Shown piece after piece: positions 36,701-48,030 of a stretch of DNA of 64,000 nucleotides (positions are counted from its first letter, which is position 1; the number at the start of each line of letters is the position of its first letter). The DNA lies in NCBI RefSeq assembly GCF_963675165.1, contig NC_087377.1, positions 17,494,518 through 17,558,517 on the forward strand. Reading direction: 5' to 3'. The notes under the pieces were generated by a model. The model saw only the letters and a list, made by a program, of their open reading frames with translations. It ran no database searches and was not told the DNA's origin. Made by a program: the position numbers and the translations under genes. This DNA is from Halichondria panicea. Lineage: Eukaryota; Porifera; Demospongiae; Suberitida; Halichondriidae.

Positions 36701-39700
36701 ACGTACTGTGACTATAACCACAAAGAGAGATAAATAGTATACTAGCGCTTTTTTGAGGCATTATTTCGTCAATTATAGCTTTTACTGGGCAATATTTTAG
36801 TTTACTAGAATAGAAGCAAGAAGAAAGAGATATAGCGGCTACATTGCATGGACACACACTATCATATTATTATGTGAACAGTATATGAATCAATTATAAT
36901 TATAGCATAATTATTCATGTTAGTAGAAAATTAAGGATGGTAAGGGTGATGCTGGCGCCTCTGTGCTTAGGAACTGGCCACAACTACTAAAATTCCACCA
37001 CTCTAGCTCACCATAGTCTGCACCATAAGACATCGTCTCTCCCGCAGTTCCCTCACAAACTGGTACACGTTCACTACCCTCTCCTCCTGGATGCGCTGGA
37101 GCATGGCATCTAGTACGATGAACGTACCTGTACGCCCGACCCCTGCGCTGCAGTGGACCAGGAGGGGAGTCCCGGATACGGGATGGCTCTTGCGGACCCG
37201 CCTCAGGTAACCGAGGAGAGAGGTGGCATATTGTGGAACACCGTGGTCGGGCCAACCTAGGTAGTAGAAGTGGGTAACTAGGAACGGACTGGACCCAGGC
37301 TCTGATGCCTGTATGAAAATAGAAAATGAACTGTTTGAAATTGAATTCAAAATTCAAACACAATAAACAATTTGGATTTACATACATTTGTTATTGACAT
37401 GATCCTGATCTCGTAGTCAGTGAACAATTTGATCTCCTTTAGAAGGACGACAATATTCAGACCAACTTCCATTTCCTCCCCGGTAGCACTAGGCCAATAT
37501 CGGGCACACTTCTCTCTGGAGCTCTCAACCAGTTTGGTTACCATGACAATCGTAGGGAGTTTATTCTCCCAAATCATGCGCCAGAAATCCTCCACCGTTG
37601 AAGCCATAGGACCTGTAAATATATAGAATTATAGGTAGAGCACGTTTCTACACATACCTTGTGCAGCAACGTAAGCATTGTCTCTCTTATAGCCCTGCAT
37701 GTGTGGAATTGAAATCAAATAAAAATGTACAGGTGAAAATCTGTGATGTACCCACACTGGTCGGTGGTGGTGGTTGGTACTAACCACCTCTAGACACCTC
37801 TTAGGTCTAGTTTACTACATAAAAGTGTGTTGAATCATAGATAAAAGAATTAGCTTGAGATCTCGATTGTGAAGATTGAAAATAGCCACCACTTGGGGAA
37901 ATTCTGGTGCATGGTACGTGTTTGGTGGTTCACCTTTATCCAGCTGGCATTGATGTAATCTGAGCCAGGTGTGTCTGTTGACTGCAGCTTGACTCTACAG
38001 TGGTCATCTAATGCACAACAGTTGCAATATGTCATGTGATAACATTCAATTCACTATGTAACATGTTATTGCTTACATGGGAAGATGTTTGTGAACCTGT
38101 TCTTCTTGAACTTGTTCTGGGGCAGCTGTGCCACATTCCACGAGTGATTGCCATCCTTGATAGAGCGATATTCACTCTCAAAGTCTGTGTCATCATCTTT
38201 GTGCAGCTCTCTGACATGACTGGCAAAATCAACTACTGCAATATCTGTAAGAGAAATTCATAAACTTGAGTGGGAAGAAAATGTGGGATTGTGGGATACT
38301 ATATAGTGGGAAAGAAAGTGGTTGAAAGTGTCCTTTAAAGCCATCAATTATTAGCTATGTTGATTAGCTGGGGAGAAGAAAGGAGAATAAATATCACCAA
38401 AATAAATCGAATGAAAGGCTATGATTTGGTTAAAATCACCATCACTAGTATCAAAGGCCGTGTCCACTTCGTCTACTTCTTCTTTGTGCAGGTCTTCTTG
38501 AGATTCTACCTCCTTCTCATGGAGTGGGTAAGTGTCAGGACTACGAATTGGTTTTGGTGGAGGGGCAGGTTTCATTAGCTTGTGTTTAGGAGCAAAACTA
38601 TCGTGTTGTCTTCTTCTCCTAACTCTGAGAAGATGTCATTTTGACTAAAATGTGTATCATGCATGGCAAGAACTTACATGCAAACAATACAGACTACGAT
38701 TATCAGTAGAACCACGGCAACGACCAGTCCTGCAACAGCCCCAGCAATCAATACCACCATTGCTGTGAAAAATTGTGATTATTAAACAAAGGTTGCATAC
38801 CAATCAGATATACACTTACTCCCTGACTGTGGGAGTATAACCATGGCAACACTGACATTGCCCACTCCCTGTACTGTACCAGCTGACACTGTAAAGTAGT
38901 AATCAGAGTTTGGGTCGAGATTAATAATTATAGCAGAGCTGGCGTCTTCCCCAGATACAGTAATGGTACTAGCATTCGCAGCATTAGAGCCAACTCTCCA
39001 GTAGGTGATGGTGTAGTTAGTGATGAAGCCTCTAGCCTCTGAGCGACTGAGTGGTCTCCATGACACCCGGACAGCTGTTCCATTCAGTCGAGTGGAACCA
39101 ATATCTCGAGGATGGATTAGGGGAACTGTGCGTGTACAAATATAATGATAGGATTTAAATTGTTGCTGCTTAAACTTACTTCCTTCAGCAGTGAATTCTA
39201 CAACACTGACAGGCTCTCCAGCACCAGCGCCATTGATGGCAGCCACTGATACCACATAGGGAGTATAGGGGACTGTAGGTGGAGGAGGTGATGCACTATA
39301 CTAGGACATTGACTATCAGTTCACCTAATTCATGTATAGAGAACGAGGTAGCTAAAGTGTTGTACTCTGTAACTGCTGAGTTGCTTTCTTCCTCGTTAAC
39401 ACTGATGGTGTATGTTAGTAACACTCCATTGACATCAGCAGACTCAGTCCAGTTGACAGTGAAGGTAGTTTCATTCACTCTTAAGACTCTCAGACTACCA
39501 ACTGGGCCAGACTCTGAAAGAATGGTTTATCACATGACATTAAGCGTATACTACATGTAACAAGAGACTGCATGCATTGATTGTGTTAACTCACTGGCCT
39601 CAGCTGTGGTGAACTCCATACTGGGTGTTTTTGGTCCCTCACCAACTGAAGTACTGGCTGATACTTGCACTGATACAGTTTGATAAGGACTCAGGGGAGA

Positions 39701-42700
39701 TATTGTGAACTGTTCGGATGTAGTATTAAAGGTCGTGGTGGTTCCATTGAGGTAGTCCACATACAGTGTGTAGGCGATAATGACTCCATTAGGTTCAGCT
39801 GGTGGACCCCAGGAGAGGGTGAGGGTGGTTGCCGTGGGTGAAGCCATCAACATAGCAGATGGACCTCCTGGAACTATAAGTATAAAGTATGAGGCTGTTA
39901 TAACTATTGTAGCAGTTAGAATTCCAGGAGCTACAAAGCTATAGTACCATGGATCAATATGTATTCGACTTGTACCTTCTTGTCTTGTTCTTACAACAAT
40001 TGAAACCTCTTCCCCAATGTTGTCTAACTGATAAATAGCACTGACAGAGAACTGGTATTGTTGATAAGGAAAAAGGTTGTTGATGACAATGAAGGAAGAA
40101 TTCAAATTTGTAAGCGACATTGATGTAAAACCACCGGTCCCTGTCACTTGTACACTGTACTCAATTAGTGTTACAGTAATCGAGGTAGTATCTGGATGGT
40201 CCCACATCAAGGTCACACTTCTGGATTCTGTTGTAGAATTTCTGAGGTTAGTTGCACCAGGCAACACTACAAGGATACAAAAAAATAATATTAAAATTCA
40301 TAAAATATTTTTGCTTACCATCATCATTGTCGATTATTACTATAGCAACCGCTCCACCTCTAAACGTAACTCGATTGTTGGTGGAGGTTACTGTGACCTG
40401 AAACGATTCACCAGGATCAGCGGTGTCATCATCAACTATTGTCACTGAGATACATCTGGACTCTCCAATAGTTGAAAACTGCCTCGTTTGCACTAGAGAA
40501 CTAGTAGTGAAATCAACTTGTGGAGCTGTGTGAGAAGGAAACTTGAAAAACAGTTTTGAACTATGCACACTAACTTGCTGGTCTATTGATATTCCCTGTG
40601 TCAATAGTGAACAACACTTCAAGTGTTCCAGTTGCCAGTCCTCCAGATGGACCCTCCAACACAACACAGATCTGTCCAGTCTCCTCCGTAGCTTCAGCAA
40701 AGGTGTAAGACAATTGTGATAGAGCCAACACCGGATCTAGATATAAAATTAGTGACTATAATTAGCAACTGCATGCATGACAGCTCACCATAATTATTAT
40801 CATGCATGAACGACATATACACACACACATTACACTCATACCATCGTCATCGTTGACTGTTATTGTAGTTTGGCTAATCCCTCCAACAGTCACTCTTGAG
40901 GTGGGACTGCTCAACACAACATTGTACACTGGTATTAGAGACGTCCCGTATATATCATCATCTGCCACTGTCAGTTGTATACACGGCCGAGTGTTTGCAT
41001 TTGAGTTAGCCGAGAAGGTTGCAGTGCTTGATCCTACGTAATTAGAGCAATCACACAAAGACAACAGTATAGTTTACATACCTCCACTCCAAGTAAACAC
41101 AATAGTGATGGGTACACTTGTTCCACCAGATGGACTGACCAGATTAGCACACACCTCAACCACACCACCCTCGGTACTTGTCATGGTAGGAGTGGTCATG
41201 GAGATAACAGCATCTATATAGCAATAATTATTATAACGCCATCATCGGCTGCTATACGTAGTGTCACAGTCTCACCATCATCATCGTTGACAGTAACTGT
41301 TGTCGTCACTGTGTTTCCCAGATCCAATCTTCCTTGATTGAGGGCCATTGGATTTTTATTGAGAGTAATAGTTTGTGTCAACACTGGACTAGTTTGGTAC
41401 ACATGGTTATTGGTAACAGTGATAGTCAGGCACTGGGTATCCCCTACACGAGAGTTGAAGGGGAAGGTGAAGTCCTCTAGGGAAAATAAAACTACATCAA
41501 AAAGTTGAATCAAAATGGCTGAAGAGGGAATGTCATGCGAACTGGAATTACCGGCTGACGAGATCCGATAATTGAGTGTTATAAATATATCCTTCTCTGT
41601 CCCTCCCGCTGGAGAGTCTAGTCTAGCACAAACGGACACATCACCATCTCCTTCATTCTGTACTATAGTTGGGTTCACTAGCGATACTAGAGCTCCTGTA
41701 AGAGCAAGGGTATAATGGATTATTTATATACTGCTCAGAGATTCAGAACTTACTATCTATATCCCTAATGCGAACAGTTTTCTGTGCCCCAAGTCTGATC
41801 CTCGGATTAGCACTGGAATCTGACAGACTCACACTAAACACTTCGTTGTTCTCATAAATTGGAGACATTTCTAGCAAAGTTTGAATATTCACACAAACTT
41901 GTGATTGGCTAGAAGTAAATGTTGCGTCCATCGTAAAGTCTTGATAATCAATGCCAGAGGCTGTATATACGGAAACATTAAATGTTTTACTAGGGCTGAA
42001 ACTGTAATCTACTTACTCGCTGGTTTCTCATCGTCCGGCAGTTCGCTAGTAGCAACGTGTACCACAACTTCTCTCTCACTAATGGTTGCACCACTGACTG
42101 AAACACACACCTCAACAGATTGCCCTTCGTCCAAAAGAATGTCACCATCTGAATTTGTTACTCCTGAAGTTCTGATTTCAACCATCACCTCTGTAAAAGG
42201 CAAAAAACATCGTAATTGTTATTGATATCTCATTCACAGTATATATACGGTCCGCAATGCACTCATTAAAATAACATGTAGTAACTATAAATTAACCCTA
42301 CCATCATCATCCACAATGATCACTGTGGTTTGGCTCCTCCCTACAATGACAGTGGCTCCAGTAGTTGGACTGACCACACTCAGTGACACAGTGAACATCT
42401 CATTTGCCTCAAAAATATTGTCTTCGCTCGTCATAATGACCATAATACACTTATCTGTTATATCAGTAGTAGTAAATGTTCTTGTCACTGATGCTGATAA
42501 AAAGTCTGTATCTGAAGCTTGAATACGGATAAATTAAAGAGAATGATAACATTCCAATGAACTTATAGTTGATTAATGTGTTTCCCTCACCTGTTCCCCC
42601 GCTGCTGGTTGCTAGTCTGACTTCAACATTTCTCCCTAACTGTCCGGTCAGTGAAGCACAAACTGTTACTACGCCTCCTTCCGTAACTTGCTTTTGAATT

Positions 42701-45700
42701 TCCATCATTTGTATAATAACACCTGTAGAGAGTATATAAGTATATACAATCGTCATGCTCAAATAAATTCCACTGACCACCATTGGCAGGGATTGTCACA
42801 GTAGTGGAGCTCTCTCCAGATATGGTGACCCCACTAGGGAGACTGTTCGGGTTTAGTGTCACTGTGAATGTCTCATCATCTTCAAAGATGAGATCACTTG
42901 TGGCTGATACAACTGAACACTTCTGAGTTGTGCTTAAGTCTGATGCAGTAAATGTCAGCTCGCCTGGCGCTAAGCTAAAATCACTTGAAGAAGCTGTATA
43001 CAAGGAATTGTCAATGTTTAAGCCATGCAATGATTAATATAATTATACCAGTTCCGATGGTGCTGGTCAGACCCACAACTACACTTCTCCCCAACAGTCC
43101 AGTCAGTGAAGCACAAACTGTTACCGTCTGTCCTTCTGTAACTTGCTTTTGCATTTCCACTATTTGGATGGTAACATCTGTATGTAGATAGTACAATTAT
43201 TATGCAGCTTTATACATGCTCAATAAATTCCACTGACCACCATTGGCAGGGATTGTCACAGTAGTGGAGCTCCCTCCAGATATGGTGACCCCACTAGGGA
43301 GACTGTTCGGGTTTAGTGTCACTGTGAATGTCTCATCATCTTCAAAGATGTCATCACTTGTGGCCGTTACAACTGAACACTTCTGAGTTGTGCTTGAGTC
43401 TGATGCAGTAAATGTCAGCTCGCCTGGCGCTAAGCTAAAATCACTTGAAGAAGCTGTATACAAGGAATTGTCAATGTTTAAGCCATGCAATGATTAATAT
43501 AATTATACCAGTTCCGATGGTGCTGGTCAGACCCACAACTACACTTCTCCCCAACAGTCCAGTCAGTGAAGCACAAACTGTTACCGTCTGTCCTTCTGTA
43601 ACTTGCTTTTGCATTTCCACTATTTGGATGGTAACATCTGTATGTAGATAGTACAATTATTATGCAGCTTTATATATGCTCAATAAATTCCACTGACCAC
43701 CATTGGCAGGGATTGTCACAGTAGTGGAGCTCTCTCCAGATATGGTGACCCCACTAGGGAGACTGTTCGGGTTTAGTGTCACTGTGAATGTCTCATCATC
43801 TTCAAAGATGTCATCACTTGTGGCCGTTACAACTGAACACGGAGTTGTTGAGTCTGATGCAGTAAATGTCAGCTCGCCTGGCGCTAAGCTAAAATCACTT
43901 GAAGAAGCTGTATACAAGGAATTGTCAATGTTTAAGCAATGCAATGATTAATATAATTATACCAGTTCCGATGGTGCTGGTCAGACCCACAACTACACTT
44001 CTCCCCAACAGTCCAGTCAGTGAAGCACAAACTGTTACCGTCCATCCTTCTGTAACTTGCTTTTGCATTTCCACCATTTGGATGGTAACATCTGTAGATA
44101 GTACAATTATTATGCAGCTTTATACATGCTCAATAAATTCTACTGACCACCATTGGCAAGGATTGTCACAGTAGTGGAGCTCCCTCCAGATATGGTGACC
44201 CCACTAGGGAGACTGTTCGGGTTTAGTGTCACTGTGAATGTCTCATCATCTTCAAAGATGTCATCACTTGTGGCCGTTACAACTGAACACTTCTGAGTTG
44301 TGCTTGAGTCTGATGCAGTAAATGTCAGCTCGCCTGGCGCTAAGCTAAAATCACTTGAAGAAGCTGTATACAAGGAATTGTCAATGTTTAAGCCATGCAA
44401 TGATTAATATAATTATACCAGTTCCGATGGTGCTGGTCAGACCCACAACTACACTTCTCCCCAACAGTCCAGTCAGTGAAGCACAAACTGTTACCATTTG
44501 TCCTTCTGTAACTTGCTTTTGCATTTCCACTATTTGGATGGTAACATCTGTATGTAGATAGTATAATTATTATGCAGCTTTATACATGCTCAATAAATTC
44601 CACTGACCACCATTGGCAGGGATTGTCACAGTAGTGGAGCTCTCTCCAGATATGGTGACCCCACTAGGGAGACTGTTCGGGTTTAGTGTCACTGTGAATG
44701 TCTCATCATCTTCAAAGATGTCATCACTTGTGGCCGTTACAACTGAACACGGAGTTGTTGAGTCTGATGCAGTAAATGTCAGCTCGCCTGGCGCTAAGCT
44801 AAAATCACTTGAAGAAGCTGTATACAAGGAATTGTCAATGTTTAAGCCATGCAATGATTAATATAATTATACCAGTTCCGATGGTGCTGGTCAGACCCAC
44901 AACTACACTTCTCCCCAACAGTCCAGTCAGTGAAGCACAAACTGTTACCGTCTGTCCTTCTGTAACTTGCTTTTGCATTTCCACTATTTGGATGGTAACA
45001 TCTGTATGTAGATAGTACAATTATTATGCAGCTTTATACATGCTCAATAAATTCCACTGACCACCATTGGCAGGGATTGTCACAGTAGTGGAGCTCTCTC
45101 CAGATATGGTGACCCCACTAGGGAGATTGTCCGGGTTTAGTGTCACTGTAAATGTCTCATCATCTTCAAAGATGTCATCACTTGTGGCCGTTACAACTGA
45201 ACACGGAGTTGTTGAGTCTGATGCAGTAAATGTCAGCTCGCCTGGCGCTAAGCTAAAATCACTTGAAGAAGCTGTATACAAGGAATTGTCAATGTTTAAG
45301 CCATGCAATGATTAATATAATTATACCAGTTCCGATGGTGCTGGTCAGACCCACAACTACACTTCTCCCCAACAGTCCAGTCAGTGAAGCACAAACTGTT
45401 ACCATTTGTCCTTCTGTAACTTGCTTTTGCATTTCCGCCATTTGGATGGTAACATCTGTATGTAGATAGTACAATTATTATGCAGCTTTATACATGCTCA
45501 ATAAATTCCACTGACCATCATTGGCAGGGATTGTCACAGTAGTGGAGCTCTCTCCAGATATGGTGACCCCACTAGGGAGACTGTTCGGGTTTAGTGTTAC
45601 TGTGAATGTCTCATCATCTTCAAAGATGTCATCACTTGTGGCCGTTACAACCGAACACTTCTCATTTGTGCTTGAGTTAGATGCAGTAAATGTCAGATTG

Positions 45701-46439
45701 CCTGACGCTAAGCTAAAATCACTTTCAGAAGCTGTATACACAAATAATTGTCATAATATTTATTATAGCCAATGATTAATATTTACCAGTTCCGATGGTG
45801 CTGGTCAGATCCACTAACACACTTCTCCCCAACTGTCCAGTCAAGGTTACACAAACCATTACTGTCATTTCTTCAGTGACTGACCTCTGGTCATTTGTCA
45901 TAGCAACTATGACATCTGCACAAGAATTATCATGACTCAACCAAAAAGTAATACAAGTAATGAAGTCTTACTGTCATTATCCATTACAGTGACAGTACTT
46001 TGCTGCCCCACAGACACTCCAGCAGTCATCGGTACAATTGTCAGCGTGAAACTCTCAGAATTCTCAAATATAGGATCATCTATGGCAGCAACATTCCAGC
46101 AAACTTGGGTTATAGTGTTGGTCAATGTCAGTGTGCTTGTCGGATCAACAGTGAGATCTATGGCCAGGGAAATAGTATAGCAAACTAACAATGCATACTA
46201 ACTAAATGCATACCTTGAGAGAATCCCTCACTGCTTATCAGTCTTACCACCACCACCATAGCCTCTCCAACCAGTGCAGGGGTGACTGTCACACACACTG
46301 ACACAGCTTCTCCCTCAGTTACAGTGTAAGAGGTCGGAGTAAAGCTCACTGTCAGTTCTGCATCACTAGTAGCAGTGCACAAATTGATCTCTGACCATGC
46401 AAGCACTGATATAAACAGCAATAGTACATGTACATTCAT
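33750..46439 (-). CDS. Gene 5: receptor protein tyrosine phosphatase with about 13 Calx-beta and 4 FN3 domains
   Basis: Type I membrane phosphatase, very roughly 2,500 residues. The start at 46439 gives a signal peptide ([15 protein letters not shown]); an in-frame ATG lies at 46478. About 13 Calx-beta domains follow, each on two phase-1 exons: 46214-46439 with 45972-46157, 45787-45915 with the exon at about 45520-45735, six more near-identical pairs to 42775, then five diverged ones to about 40320. Four FN3 domains lie at about 38815-40266, one TM helix at about 38680-38765, then a proline-rich juxtamembrane exon ([17 protein letters not shown]). PTP D1 has [18 protein letters not shown] and [10 protein letters not shown] (exon 37012-37308) and looks catalytic. 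D2 ends in 34115-34250 and 33750-33830 and has lost WPD and the catalytic His. Gene 6 is its tandem paralogue. Ligand unknown. Confidence 0.85.
42775..45770 (-). repeat. Tandem array of seven Calx-beta exon pairs, 454-460 bp period
   Basis: Units begin at about 42.78, 43.24, 43.70, 44.15, 44.61, 45.06 and 45.52 kb. Each holds one exon ending in GLTSTIGTG, one exon ending in [12 protein letters not shown], and both introns. Coding and intron sequence are almost identical, so the amplification is recent. Units near 43.26 and 44.17 share gagctccctcc and the SSTTQK form. Units near 43.72, 44.64 and 45.09 share gagctctctcc and the two-codon-shorter STTP form. The outermost units are more diverged. 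All indels keep the frame. Confidence 0.92.
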
Positions 46440-47254
46440 GTTGTCAGCCTTCAGTCTAATCCAGCAGCAGGCTTGCAAGTTTTTCTACTTCGATCATGAG
46501 ATGCATGCTATTTATTGAGTGTTTGTGCATGCAAGTTCCTTAGTCACAGGATGTACAGAACGAGATTGGTTGAAGCTGAAAGTATAATTCAAGTGACTAC
46601 ATCTTCGGTTCTATCGAATTCAACATGCGGAATTAACGATCTTTACTTTATTTTTGGTTTTACATGGAGAAACAACCATAAGCAAGCTAGTTACCTACTA
46701 CTATAATTATATATTGAATGCTGCTATTATACACCTACCAGCTACTATGACGTCATTAGGAAGGTATATAGATGATGTAATCTAGGATTGGTTACATGGA
46801 GAAACAACCCTTATAGATAGAAGAAAAATTCTCTCTATCTACGACAATGTTAAACAGTTAAACTAAACTACTAACGACACTGTTACACAGTTAGACTCCC
46901 AGGGAGGGCTATACGATCCATAGTCCTCATCCACTTGTAGTACCCTCGCTACGCTCGGGATACTAAATCAGTGCCTTTAGGCTTCTAAATCCCATAGACA
47001 CCTCCAAACAGTGTCTAACTATTATATAATACAGATTAAATATTTTTACTCATGTAGATCTACATGGGATTCGTACCCTGGAGTATCCTGAGAGTTTCAA
47101 CGGATGTTCCTTAGTGTCAGAGTACATTATGGTACAAATAATATTGGGAAGCTGTAACTAATGATAATGATGAACATTTTTGCATTAATTAGCAATACTC
47201 CATGAACAAGTTTTTCTACGCACTCTTCTGAAAAGGCTGCAATGGCATTCCAAG
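46440..47254. other. Region upstream of gene 5, no gene seen
   Basis: Putative gene 5 promoter side. An 18-bp direct repeat (ttacatggagaaacaacc) is at about 46660 and 46793. A short inverted sequence (accctcgctacgctcgggat) lies near 46943-46962. Weak inverted ends (agttagact / agtgtctaact) around 46886-47022 could mark a degraded element. Confidence 0.4.
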
Positions 47255-47648
47255 TAAGGCCACACAAACTTGATCACTTGTTTCTCAGGTAATATTCTAC
47301 TAAAAATCGAAGAGGGAGGAGGCTTTTTTTGGTGGGGGCAACAATTTTTGGCCACACTTTGGCCACTCCTCCTTACATGACAGGTAAAAAAGTACATACA
47401 AAATAGCATCTTAGGAAAAATACACATACATGCATACACACTCTGCTGGTGTTTAGTTACGCTTTCGCTTTAAAACAGCTGTCAAGCACAAGTCAGGAAA
47501 AGCACGAGGTGCCATCATGTAGTAATGAGATGATAATTTTTTAAGTTTAAACCTGGCGATTGTTACTAAATAAACTGAGGTCCAAGAGGGGTAAAAAAAA
47601 CAAAGCGGGAGGGCCTGAGAAACAATTGATTAAATTTGTGTGGCCTTA
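47255..47648. mobile_element. MITE with about 36-bp terminal inverted repeats
   Basis: The left end taaggccacacaaacttgat and the right end (complement taaggccacacaaatttaat) match over about 36 bp with few mismatches. Flanked by AAG on both sides (47252-47254, 47649-47651). No transposase frame. It separates gene 5 from gene 6. Confidence 0.75.
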
Positions 47649-47716
47649 AAGCAAAACTAGGCATAAATCGAGAAACGAAACATTATTTTGCAAATCCACG
47701 AATTAAAATTCAAGAA

Positions 47717-47940
47717 AACATGACTAGAATTAAGCCTATAGAAACTCTTGAGTCTCCAGGAGACGTGCTCAAGATGAAGCAAGGAGTTGTGAAGCAAGTG
47801 AAAGAGCTGGTAGACGCCTTTAACCCCAACACCCTAGAGCCACGTGAGACAGCTAACACCTGTTTTGTACTTTCTGTTGAGATGGTCAAGTCTTGCAAAG
47901 AATTCGGAGCGATTTACATTCTATCAGTAGCAGTACGTAG
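47717..47940 (+). CDS. Unidentified short open frame beside the MITE
   Basis: From ATG 47720 (MTRIKPIETLESPGDVLKMK) the frame runs with balanced, coding-like codon use through VETAN-type and FVLSVEMVKSCKEFGAI segments, until it enters a CA repeat at 47945. I do not recognise the family. No signal peptide, TM segment or known motif is evident. It lies on the plus strand between two minus-strand phosphatase genes and could be an exon of a small gene, a captured exon, or chance. A start in the same frame also exists at 47636, inside the MITE. Confidence 0.25.

Positions 47941-47943
<3 letters not shown>

Positions 47944-47977
<34 letters not shown>
47944..47977. repeat. CA dinucleotide microsatellite
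   Basis: About 16 uninterrupted CA units just downstream of the gene 6 stop codon on the low-coordinate side. Confidence 0.9.
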
Positions 47978-47978
<1 letters not shown>

Positions 47979-48030
47979 CACTACCGTATACCTCACTTGC
48001 GAGGCATAACTACTGTACAGTCTCTGATAT

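Noticed and set aside
42985-45469. Regularly spaced plus-strand frames starting [16 protein letters not shown]
   Set aside because: Antisense of the Calx-beta array; the minus-strand exon pairs with GT-AG introns account for them.
42775-45770. Regular repeats considered as a CRISPR-like array
   Set aside because: The period is about 454 bp, the units are coding exons with introns, and there are no short repeats with unique spacers; the genome is eukaryotic.
46886-47022. Possible degraded transposon with agttagact / agtgtctaact ends
   Set aside because: The inverted ends match over only about 10 bp and no target duplication is evident; kept only as a note in the intergenic entry.
47185-47439. 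Minus-strand frame with several Cys residues
   Set aside because: It lies mostly within the 47255-47648 MITE and has no homologous character or splice context.
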